Assembly: GCF_022884085.1 (NCBI RefSeq)
Contig: NZ_JAGGCS010000007.1
Location: forward strand, 216,921-280,920
DNA from: Paenirhizobium cremeum
Lineage (GTDB): Bacteria > Pseudomonadota > Alphaproteobacteria > Rhizobiales > Rhizobiaceae
Length of the DNA stretch: 64,000 nucleotides
Direction: 5' to 3'
The notes beneath the pieces are model-generated. The model was given only the letters and a program-made list of their open reading frames with translations, was not told the origin of the DNA and did no database searches. The translations under genes and the position numbers were made by a program. Within the stretch, counting starts at the first letter, position 1, and every line of letters starts with the position of its first letter. This document shows, piece after piece, positions 9,221 through 15,773 of this stretch.

Positions 9221-10051
9221 ATGGCATTGGCTGTAGTGAAGACAAAACCCCCGGCGGACAGTCCGCGTCAGGCGAAGTCGATGGTTTCCATCGACAGCGT
9301 CACCATGTCCTTCGGCGCCTATGTGGCGGTGCAGGACGTGAATCTGAGCGTCGCCGACGGCGAGTTTCTCGCCATCGTCGGACCCACCGGCTGCGGCAAG
9401 AGCACTATTCTGAACGCGATCGCCGGCCTGCTGAAACCGTCGAGCGGCACAGTCTCGATCGACGGCCAGCCGGTGCGCGGTGTCCAGAACGACATCGGCT
9501 ATCTGTTCCAGCAGGATGCGCTGCTTCCGTGGAAGACGGCGCTGGAGAACGTGGAGCTCGGCCCCATGTTCAAAGGTGTGGGCGCCGCGGAACGACGCGA
9601 GCAGTCGATGACGTGGCTCGCGAAAGTCGGACTGAAAGGGTTCGAGCACCGTTACCCGCATCAGCTCTCCGGCGGTCAGCGCAAGCGGGTGCAGATGGCG
9701 CAGGCGCTGATTACCGGCCCCAAGGTCATCCTGATGGACGAGCCCTTCTCGGCGCTCGATATCCATACCCGACACCTGATGCAGAATGAGCTGTTGCGGC
9801 TCTGGCAGGAGGAACGGCGCGCCGTGGTGATGATTACGCACGACCTCGAAGAGGCAATTGCCCTTGGGGATCGGGTTGTGGTGCTTGCCGCCGGACCGCG
9901 CTCGCGCGTGATCGACAGTTTCCCCGTCGATCTCGAACGTCCGCGCGATGTCGCGGAAATCAAGCTCGATCCACGCTTCCTGGATCTCTATCGCAACATC
10001 TGGTCATCGCTGCGCGGCGAAGTGGAGAAAAGCTATGAACGCCATGACTGA
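9221..10051 (+). CDS. ABC transporter ATP-binding protein (NitT/TauT family)
   Basis: Energises the importer at the inner membrane. The 276-residue protein carries Walker A (GPTGCGKS), Q-loop (LFQQDALLPW), ABC signature (LSGGQRKRVQMAQAL, with the usual R at RKR), Walker B (VILMDEPFSALD) and H-loop (VMITHDLEEA). An N-terminal extension of about 20 residues precedes the nucleotide-binding domain. AGGAGG lies 9 nt before the ATG and the 3' end overlaps the permease start by 17 nt, implying translational coupling. Confidence 0.93.
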   Translation: MALAVVKTKPPADSPRQAKSMVSIDSVTMSFGAYVAVQDVNLSVADGEFLAIVGPTGCGKSTILNAIAGLLKPSSGTVSIDGQPVRGVQNDIGYLFQQDALLPWKTALENVELGPMFKGVGAAERREQSMTWLAKVGLKGFEHRYPHQLSGGQRKRVQMAQALITGPKVILMDEPFSALDIHTRHLMQNELLRLWQEERRAVVMITHDLEEAIALGDRVVVLAAGPRSRVIDSFPVDLERPRDVAEIKLDPRFLDLYRNIWSSLRGEVEKSYERHD

Positions 10052-10808
10052 ACGTCTCATCCAGGTCGTGCTGCTGGTCGCCATTGTCGGCGGCTGGCAG
10101 CTCGGCGTCACGGCCGGCATCATCGACGTCTTCTTTTTCCCGGCTCCGGTCGACATCTTCAATCAAGTGGTATCCTGGATCATGGACGCCGGCTTCTACA
10201 GCCATGTGGCGATTACCCTGACGGAAACCGTGCTCGGCTATCTGGTCGGAACGGCCCTTGGCGTGGCGGCAGGCGTCTGGCTCGGCCTCAGCCGTTCGGC
10301 GGCGCGCATTCTGGACCCCTTCATCAAGGGCCTGAACGCAATCCCCCGCGTCGTGCTTGCGCCGATCTTCGTCCTCTGGCTCGGCCTCGGCCTCTGGTCC
10401 AAGGTGGCGCTCGCCGTGACACTGGTGTTCTTCGTCACCTTCTTCAACGCCATGCAGGGTGTGCGTGAAGTGAACCCGGTGGTGCTGTCGAACGCCCGCA
10501 TTCTGGGAGCCAGGCGGTCGGACCTGCTCCGCCACGTCTACTTCCCCGCGGCGGCAAGCTGGATTCTCTCGTCGCTGCGCACCTCGGTCGGCTTTGCCGT
10601 CGTCGGAGCGATTATCGGGGAATATCTCGGCTCCTCCGCCGGGCTTGGCTATCTGATCGCTCAGGCGGAAGGCAATTTCGATGCAGTCGGCGTCTTCGCG
10701 GGCATCCTGATCCTCGCGATCTTCGTGCTGATTATCGACAGCATCCTGGACATCGCCGAAAAGCATCTCATCAAGTGGCGCCCAAGCGCTTCCGAACGGC
10801 CTGCCTGA
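10035..10808 (+). CDS. ABC transporter permease (NitT/TauT family)
   Basis: Inner-membrane permease of 257 residues, with an N-terminal helix and the BPD_transp_1 domain containing the EAA-type loop (NARILGARRSDLLRHVYFPAAASWILSSL region). The ATG at 10035 has GGAG 7 nt upstream and lies inside the end of the ATPase gene; the longer frame starting at 9948 is a read-in of the ATPase sequence. Last gene of the operon; no hairpin terminator is seen after it. Confidence 0.92.
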   Translation: MNAMTERLIQVVLLVAIVGGWQLGVTAGIIDVFFFPAPVDIFNQVVSWIMDAGFYSHVAITLTETVLGYLVGTALGVAAGVWLGLSRSAARILDPFIKGLNAIPRVVLAPIFVLWLGLGLWSKVALAVTLVFFVTFFNAMQGVREVNPVVLSNARILGARRSDLLRHVYFPAAASWILSSLRTSVGFAVVGAIIGEYLGSSAGLGYLIAQAEGNFDAVGVFAGILILAIFVLIIDSILDIAEKHLIKWRPSASERPA

Positions 10809-11230
10809 CGATCTTACCGGCAATCGGCCAGCCTGTTGACAAGCGTTCTCCCTTTCACCCAGGAAGGGAGGACGAAGCCGTTTTGCACCTCCCGCCGGAG
10901 GTGACGACCTTCCTGCCCCCTCCAACGGTTCTGCCTCCCCAGCGGCGGCCCGCGCACGCCCATCCAGGGCTTGCGCACCTCGATTATCCGGTCGGACGCG
11001 TAGTCCTGGACGATCCCGCATAGGACTGAAAACGCTCGATATTGTCTTTGCGACAGCGAGATCGCCCGGTACTGCCGGCGTATCGACAATGGCAAGGTCG
11101 TCAGTCGAAAAAGAGCCCGCTCTCCTCAAGGCTCGCAACCCATCCATCGCCGAAAATTCCGCGACGCGACAGCAATATGCCGATGCGCGATCCGTGGCTA
11201 TTGACAAGACCTTTCTCATAGGACTTCATA
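10809..11230. other. Gene-free stretch between two ABC operons
   Basis: About 420 bp with no reading frame that has a start signal or recognisable product on either strand. A frame on the minus strand (10814-11095) and one on the plus strand (10775-11023) are open only because the DNA is GC-rich. The right end leads into the operator-like dyad at 11231. It may contain degraded coding sequence, but I cannot name any. Confidence 0.5.
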
Positions 11231-11276
11231 TATCAATCCAGTAAAACAGACATATGTCCGCTATATTGGATTGATA
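11231..11276. promoter_or_regulatory. Concentric double dyad, candidate operator of the amino-acid ABC operon
   Basis: Outer 10-bp perfect inverted repeat TATCAATCCA (11231-11240) / TGGATTGATA (11267-11276) encloses a perfect 10-bp palindrome GACATATGTC (11249-11258). Both share exactly the same centre (between 11253 and 11254). It ends 27 nt before the start codon at 11304, in promoter position. The regulator encoded at the end of the operon (IclR family, 14762) is the natural candidate to bind it. Confidence 0.6.
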
Positions 11277-11303
11277 GACGACTTAAATCCAAGGGGAACC
11301 GCC

Positions 11304-12146
11304 ATGAACATTTCCTTCCGCGCCGGCGTGATGTCGCTGGTCGCCGCCACCTTCCTTTCCGCCTCGCCGGTACTCGCAGACGGCAGCAAGCTTGACGAGG
11401 TTCTTGCGCGCGGCCATCTCGTGCTCGGCACGGGCAGCACCAATGCGCCCTGGCACTTCAAAAGCGCCGACGACAAGCTTCAGGGTTTCGATGTCGACAT
11501 GGGCCGCATCGTGGCCAAGGCGCTCTTCGGCGACCCGGACAAGATCGAATATGTCAACCAGTCGTCGGATGCCCGCATCCCGAACATCACCACCGACAAG
11601 GTCGACCTGACCTGCCAGTTCATGACGGTGACAGGCGAACGCGCCCAGCAGATTGCGTTCACCATCCCCTACTACCGCGAGGGTGTAGGCCTGATGCTGA
11701 AGGCTGACGGCCAATATGCCGACTACGCGGCCCTGAAGGCGGCCGGCTCGTCCGTCACCATCTCGGTGCTGCAGAACGTCTATGCCGAAGACATGGTCCA
11801 TGCCGCGCTGCCCGAGGCCAAGGTCGACCAGTATGATTCCGTCGATCTGATCTATCAGGCGCTCGAATCCGGCCGGGCGGATGCCGCCGCCACCGACCAG
11901 TCGTCCCTCGCCTGGTACATGACGCAGAACCCCGGCCGCTACAAGGACGCCGGATATGGCTGGAATCCGCAGACCTATGCCTGCGGCGTCAAGCGCGGCG
12001 ATCAGGATTGGCTGAACTTCGTCAACACCGCGCTGCATGAAGCCATGACCGGGGTGGAATTCGACTTCTATGCCAAGTCCTACAAGACCTGGTTCGGCAA
12101 GGATCTGGCGCCGCCGCAGATCGGCTTCCCGGTCGAGTACAAGTAA
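11304..12146 (+). CDS. Amino-acid ABC transporter substrate-binding protein (family 3)
   Basis: Periplasmic binding protein of 280 residues with a Sec leader (about 24 residues, ending SPVLA) and the family-3 fold: LVLGTGSTNAPWHF, GFDVDMGRIVAKALFGD and DLTCQFMTVTGERAQQIAFTIPYY, the last being the typical ligand-pocket stretch. AAGGGG lies 9 nt upstream of the ATG; the frame opens at 11271 inside the operator. First gene of a six-gene operon with two permeases, an ATPase, RidA and an IclR regulator. The ligand is likely a polar amino acid or opine-like compound; specificity cannot be read from the sequence. Confidence 0.9.
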   Translation: MNISFRAGVMSLVAATFLSASPVLADGSKLDEVLARGHLVLGTGSTNAPWHFKSADDKLQGFDVDMGRIVAKALFGDPDKIEYVNQSSDARIPNITTDKVDLTCQFMTVTGERAQQIAFTIPYYREGVGLMLKADGQYADYAALKAAGSSVTISVLQNVYAEDMVHAALPEAKVDQYDSVDLIYQALESGRADAAATDQSSLAWYMTQNPGRYKDAGYGWNPQTYACGVKRGDQDWLNFVNTALHEAMTGVEFDFYAKSYKTWFGKDLAPPQIGFPVEYK

Positions 12147-12219
12147 GCCTCGAAACTCCCTTGGGACGGAGGACACCTGTCCTTCGTCCTCTCCCATTCC
12201 GCTATGGCAGGATGACACT

Positions 12220-12882
12220 ATGGGCTACTCGCTCAATTTTGCCGCCGTCTGGCGCAGCTTCGACCAACTGCTCGAAGGCCTCTTGCTCAGTCTCGGCCTG
12301 GCTTTCGCTTCCATTCTGATCGGCGCCGTGATCGGTCTCTTCGTCGCCTTCGCGCTGATTTCGAAAAGCGGCTGGGTCAAGGCTCCGGCAGCCACCTACG
12401 TCACGATCATCCGGAACCTGCCGATCCTGGTCCTGGTTCTCTTTGCCTATTTCGCCTTGCCGCAGCTCGGCATACGTCTCGGCAAGATCGAGAGTTTCAT
12501 CGCCGTGCTCGCGATCTATTCCGGCGCCTATCTCGCGGAAGTGTTTCGCGCGGGCCTCCTGTCGATCCCGAGGGGACTGACGGAAGCGGGACTGGCGATC
12601 GGCCTGACGCCGATGCAGATCCGCACCTCGATCATCGCGCCACTGATGTTGCGCAACGTCCTGCCGTCCTTGTCTTCAACGGTGATCTCGCTGTTCAAGG
12701 ATACGTCGCTTGCCGCTGCAATCGCCGTTCCGGAACTGACCTTCGAAGCGCGCAAGATCAATGTCGAAACCTTCCGCGTTATCGAAACCTGGATTGTCGC
12801 ATCGGCTCTTTATGTTGCCACCTGCTCCGTGCTTGCGGCGCTGATGCGTGTCGCCGAACGGCGTCTGGCCGTACCGAGGTAA
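12220..12882 (+). CDS. Amino-acid ABC transporter permease 1 (HisM/GlnP type)
   Basis: A 220-residue inner-membrane protein with five helices, the family hallmark RNLPILVLVLFAYFALPQLGI and the EAA loop (GLTEAGLAIGLTPMQIRTSIIAPLMLRNVLPSL). AGGA precedes the ATG at 12220; the longer frame from 12070 runs over the end of the binding-protein gene and is rejected. It forms a heterodimer with the next permease, whose start is 5 nt beyond its stop codon. Confidence 0.92.
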   Translation: MGYSLNFAAVWRSFDQLLEGLLLSLGLAFASILIGAVIGLFVAFALISKSGWVKAPAATYVTIIRNLPILVLVLFAYFALPQLGIRLGKIESFIAVLAIYSGAYLAEVFRAGLLSIPRGLTEAGLAIGLTPMQIRTSIIAPLMLRNVLPSLSSTVISLFKDTSLAAAIAVPELTFEARKINVETFRVIETWIVASALYVATCSVLAALMRVAERRLAVPR

Positions 12883-12886
12883 TGTC

Positions 12887-13552
12887 ATGATGGATTTTCC
12901 CGCCTTCCTCGACCAGATCTGGCTCGCGCGCTACGTCATCCTCAAGGGCCTTGGCGTCACGACGTCGATCTCTCTTTTGTCGATCGTCGCAGGTTCGTTG
13001 CTCGGCGTCATCGTCGGCCTGTCGCTCGTCTACGGCAACCGGATGCTGCGGTTCGTCATGCGGGCCTATACCGATTTCATCCGCGGCACGCCGGTGCTGG
13101 TGCTGGTTCTCGCAAGCTACTACGTGCTCTCGACCGTCGGCATCGAACTTGGGCCGTTCCAGGCCGGTGTCCTGGCGCTGGCCATCTTCTGCTCGTCGCA
13201 TGTCGGCGAAATCGTCCGCGGCGGCCTGCAGGCCATCCCGAAAGGCCAGACCGAAGCCGCAAAGGCAATCGGCCTGACCTTCGGACAGACATTCGCCTAC
13301 GTGCTCTGGCCACAGGCGCTGCGGCAGTTTCTGCCGGCCTGGGTCAACACGGCAGCGGAAATGGTCAAGGCCTCGACGCTGCTTTCCGTCATCGGCGTCG
13401 CGGAACTGCTCTTGCGCACACAGGAGATCATCTCCCGGAACTTCATGAGCCTGCAGTTCTATTTCTTCGCCGGGTTTCTCTATTTCGTCATCAACTATGG
13501 CATCGAACGCTTCGGCAAATATGTCGAGCGCAAGACCGCCGTCCCGTCCTGA
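12887..13552 (+). CDS. Amino-acid ABC transporter permease 2 (HisQ/GlnP type)
   Basis: A 221-residue partner of the preceding permease, with [21 protein letters not shown] and the EAA loop ([32 protein letters not shown] region). GAGGT lies 8 nt before the ATG at 12887, overlapping the stop of permease 1. A second in-frame ATG directly follows (12890). The importer would be SBP plus this heterodimer plus the ATPase at 13564. Confidence 0.92.
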   Translation: MMDFPAFLDQIWLARYVILKGLGVTTSISLLSIVAGSLLGVIVGLSLVYGNRMLRFVMRAYTDFIRGTPVLVLVLASYYVLSTVGIELGPFQAGVLALAIFCSSHVGEIVRGGLQAIPKGQTEAAKAIGLTFGQTFAYVLWPQALRQFLPAWVNTAAEMVKASTLLSVIGVAELLLRTQEIISRNFMSLQFYFFAGFLYFVINYGIERFGKYVERKTAVPS

Positions 13553-13563
13553 GGCTGCATGTC

Positions 13564-14334
13564 ATGAGCAAGGTACTTCTCGAAATCAAGGATCTGCACA
13601 AGCGATACGGGACGCTCGAAGTCCTGAAAGGCGTCGATTGCACCATGCAGGAGGGCGAGGTGATCTCGATCATCGGCTCGTCCGGCTCCGGCAAGACAAC
13701 CATGCTTCGCTGCATCAACATGCTGGAGGAATTCCAGGGCGGGTCTATCCGGCTGGCAGGGGAAGAAATCGGCTACGAACATTCCGGGGCGAGCCGCAAG
13801 CGCAAGAGCGAAAAGGAAATCGCCCGCCAGCGCGCCATGACCGGCATGGCCTTCCAGCAGTTCAACCTTTTTCCGCATATGACGGCGCTGCAGAACGTCA
13901 TGCTCGGTCTCGTGAAGGTCAAGAAAATGGGGCGGGACGAGGCCGAGGCCATCGCCGGAAAATGGCTTGATCGCGTCGGGCTCGGCACACGCGGGGGCCA
14001 CTACCCCGGCCAGCTTTCCGGTGGCCAGCAGCAGCGCGTTGCCATCGCCCGTGCGATCGCCATGGCGCCGCGGCTTATGCTGTTCGACGAAGTGACGTCG
14101 GCGCTCGACCCGGAACTCGTCGGCGAAGTGCTGCAGGTCATAAAAGACCTCGCCGCCGACGGCATGAGCATGCTGCTCGTCACCCACGAGATGCGCTTCG
14201 CCTATGAGGTCTCCGGCCGCGTGATCTTCATGAATCAGGGCGTCATCTGCGAAGAGGGCGATCCCAAGGAAATGTTCATCAAGCCGAAGACGGAACGTCT
14301 TGCCGAATTCCTGAAGACATCCAGCTTCAACTAA
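13564..14334 (+). CDS. Amino-acid ABC transporter ATP-binding protein (GlnQ/HisP type)
   Basis: A 256-residue nucleotide-binding subunit with Walker A ([15 protein letters not shown]), Q-loop ([17 protein letters not shown]), signature ([16 protein letters not shown]), Walker B ([15 protein letters not shown]) and the switch His (LLVTHEM). Walker B carries E-V in place of the usual E-P after the catalytic Glu, a variant seen in this family. A KRKSEKE insertion after the first subdomain is typical of polar amino-acid ATPases. Followed after 18 nt by the RidA gene. Confidence 0.93.
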   Translation: MSKVLLEIKDLHKRYGTLEVLKGVDCTMQEGEVISIIGSSGSGKTTMLRCINMLEEFQGGSIRLAGEEIGYEHSGASRKRKSEKEIARQRAMTGMAFQQFNLFPHMTALQNVMLGLVKVKKMGRDEAEAIAGKWLDRVGLGTRGGHYPGQLSGGQQQRVAIARAIAMAPRLMLFDEVTSALDPELVGEVLQVIKDLAADGMSMLLVTHEMRFAYEVSGRVIFMNQGVICEEGDPKEMFIKPKTERLAEFLKTSSFN

Positions 14335-14352
14335 AAGAAAAGAGAGAATGCA

Positions 14353-14742
14353 ATGACGATAAAGCGTTACGGTGCAGGCGAAACCGGCGCGGGCGGACAG
14401 CCCCTTCCCTTCGCACGGGCGGTCGAAGCCAATGGATGGCTGCATGTTTCAGGCCAGGTTCCGATGGACAAGGGTGAAATCGTCCGTGGCGGCATCGTTG
14501 AGGAAAGCCGCAAGGCGATCGAGAACCTCATTGCCATCCTGCATGAGGCGGGTTACGGCATCGAGGACGTGGTGCGCGTCGGTGTCTGGCTCGACGATCC
14601 GCGCGACTTCTGGAGCTTCAACGGCGTCTATGCCGAGTACTTCGGCGAAAACCCGCCGGCGCGCGCTTGCGTCCAGTCGCGGATGATGGTCGATTGCAAG
14701 GTCGAGGTGGATTGCATCGCTTATCGCGCCGATCGCGCCTGA
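14353..14742 (+). CDS. RidA/YjgF/UK114-family protein
   Basis: A 129-residue RidA-fold protein. RidA proteins hydrolyse reactive enamine/imine intermediates released by PLP-dependent deaminases; other subfamilies act on related imines. The conserved C-terminal arginine motif (ENPPARACVQSRMM, compare the family PARxxV) is present, suggesting an active deaminase-type site. Its place inside an amino-acid importer operon fits clean-up of imines formed from the imported compound, yet the operon contains no deaminase or oxidase to make them. Confidence 0.88.
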   Translation: MTIKRYGAGETGAGGQPLPFARAVEANGWLHVSGQVPMDKGEIVRGGIVEESRKAIENLIAILHEAGYGIEDVVRVGVWLDDPRDFWSFNGVYAEYFGENPPARACVQSRMMVDCKVEVDCIAYRADRA

Positions 14743-14761
14743 AAACACTATGGAGAAGAGC

Positions 14762-15568
14762 ATGACGGAAGCCGTAGGCGACACGATCTCGCGACGCACG
14801 CGGGGACTGGATCGCGCTTTCGAGATACTCGAATTCCTGCGCGTGAAGCGTCAGCCCATGCGGCCGAACGAAATCGCGTCGGAAATCGGCGCGCCGCGCT
14901 CTTCGATCTATGAACTGGTCAATCTGCTGCTCAGTCACGGGATGCTGGATTACCAGGGGGGAGACGGCCGGGTATTTCTCGGTCGCCGCCTCTATTTCCT
15001 TGGAACGGCCTATGCCGAACAGTTCGACCTGATGCGGGAATGCGACCGCATGCTGGTGCGGTTGGCGGAGGAGACACGCGAGACGGCGCAGATGTGCTTG
15101 CTGGAAGGCCGCAAATACACCGTCGCCATGATGCGGGAAGGCATTCGGCCATTCCGCATCTCCTCCAATGTCGGTGAACTCGTCTCCATCGTCTGGACGG
15201 CTTCGGGTCGTCTGCTGGTCTCCCACCTGAGCGACCAAGAGATCGTTGACCTCATCCCGCCGGAGGACTTTGTCCTGCCGAGCGGCAAACGCATGGAGCC
15301 CCGAGACTTCATCGCACAGGTGCGTCAGGCGAGCCGCGACGGCTTCTTCACATTCAACAGCGAAGTGGAGAACTTCACCCACTGCTTTGCCGTGCCGATC
15401 TTCCAGGCGGATGGCGTCTGCATCGCGACCCTGTGCCTCGTCACCCCGCGCGAAGACGGACTGCGCAATCGCGACGCCTATCTCGAAAGCCTTTTGACCG
15501 CAGCAAACGAGGTCTCCGAAAAGCTGGGCTACAACGCCAAGACGACTAGGTTCAGTTCTGCGGGCTAG
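14762..15568 (+). CDS. IclR-family transcriptional regulator
   Basis: A 268-residue regulator with an N-terminal winged helix (GLDRAFEILEFLRVKRQPMRPNEIA, then APRSSIYELVNLLLSHGML) and a C-terminal GAF-like effector domain. The start at 14762 follows GGAG by 6 nt; an ATG four codons upstream (14750) overlaps that site. Being last in the operon it probably regulates its own transcription, most simply through the concentric dyad at 11231-11276. The effector is presumably the imported amino compound. An imperfect hairpin (15593-15620, arms AGAAGAC/GTCTTCT) follows but has no T-run. Confidence 0.9.
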   Translation: MTEAVGDTISRRTRGLDRAFEILEFLRVKRQPMRPNEIASEIGAPRSSIYELVNLLLSHGMLDYQGGDGRVFLGRRLYFLGTAYAEQFDLMRECDRMLVRLAEETRETAQMCLLEGRKYTVAMMREGIRPFRISSNVGELVSIVWTASGRLLVSHLSDQEIVDLIPPEDFVLPSGKRMEPRDFIAQVRQASRDGFFTFNSEVENFTHCFAVPIFQADGVCIATLCLVTPREDGLRNRDAYLESLLTAANEVSEKLGYNAKTTRFSSAG

Positions 15569-15773
15569 AGCGGTTCCAACACAGTAGAAACAAGAAGACG
15601 AGCACTGAAGGCGGTCTTCTCTTCGCCGGAAATGCTTCAGGCCCAGGCATGGCCAAGCAACACAATTAACAATTGTCAGATTGTATTGCTTGTCGCACGA
15701 AGCTCGCTATCCTGATCCTTCGATGGGCGTAGCCAGTTAAGCGGCCGATGTCGGCCCGGCGGAAGGCGGGAAG

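Noticed and set aside
8255..9841. 528-codon open frame on the minus strand
   Set aside because: Lies antisense across the binding-protein and ATPase genes; it is open because of GC-rich third positions, has no ribosome-binding site and resembles no protein family.
9960..11219. 419-codon open frame on the minus strand
   Set aside because: Antisense to the permease gene, charged low-complexity translation, no start signal.
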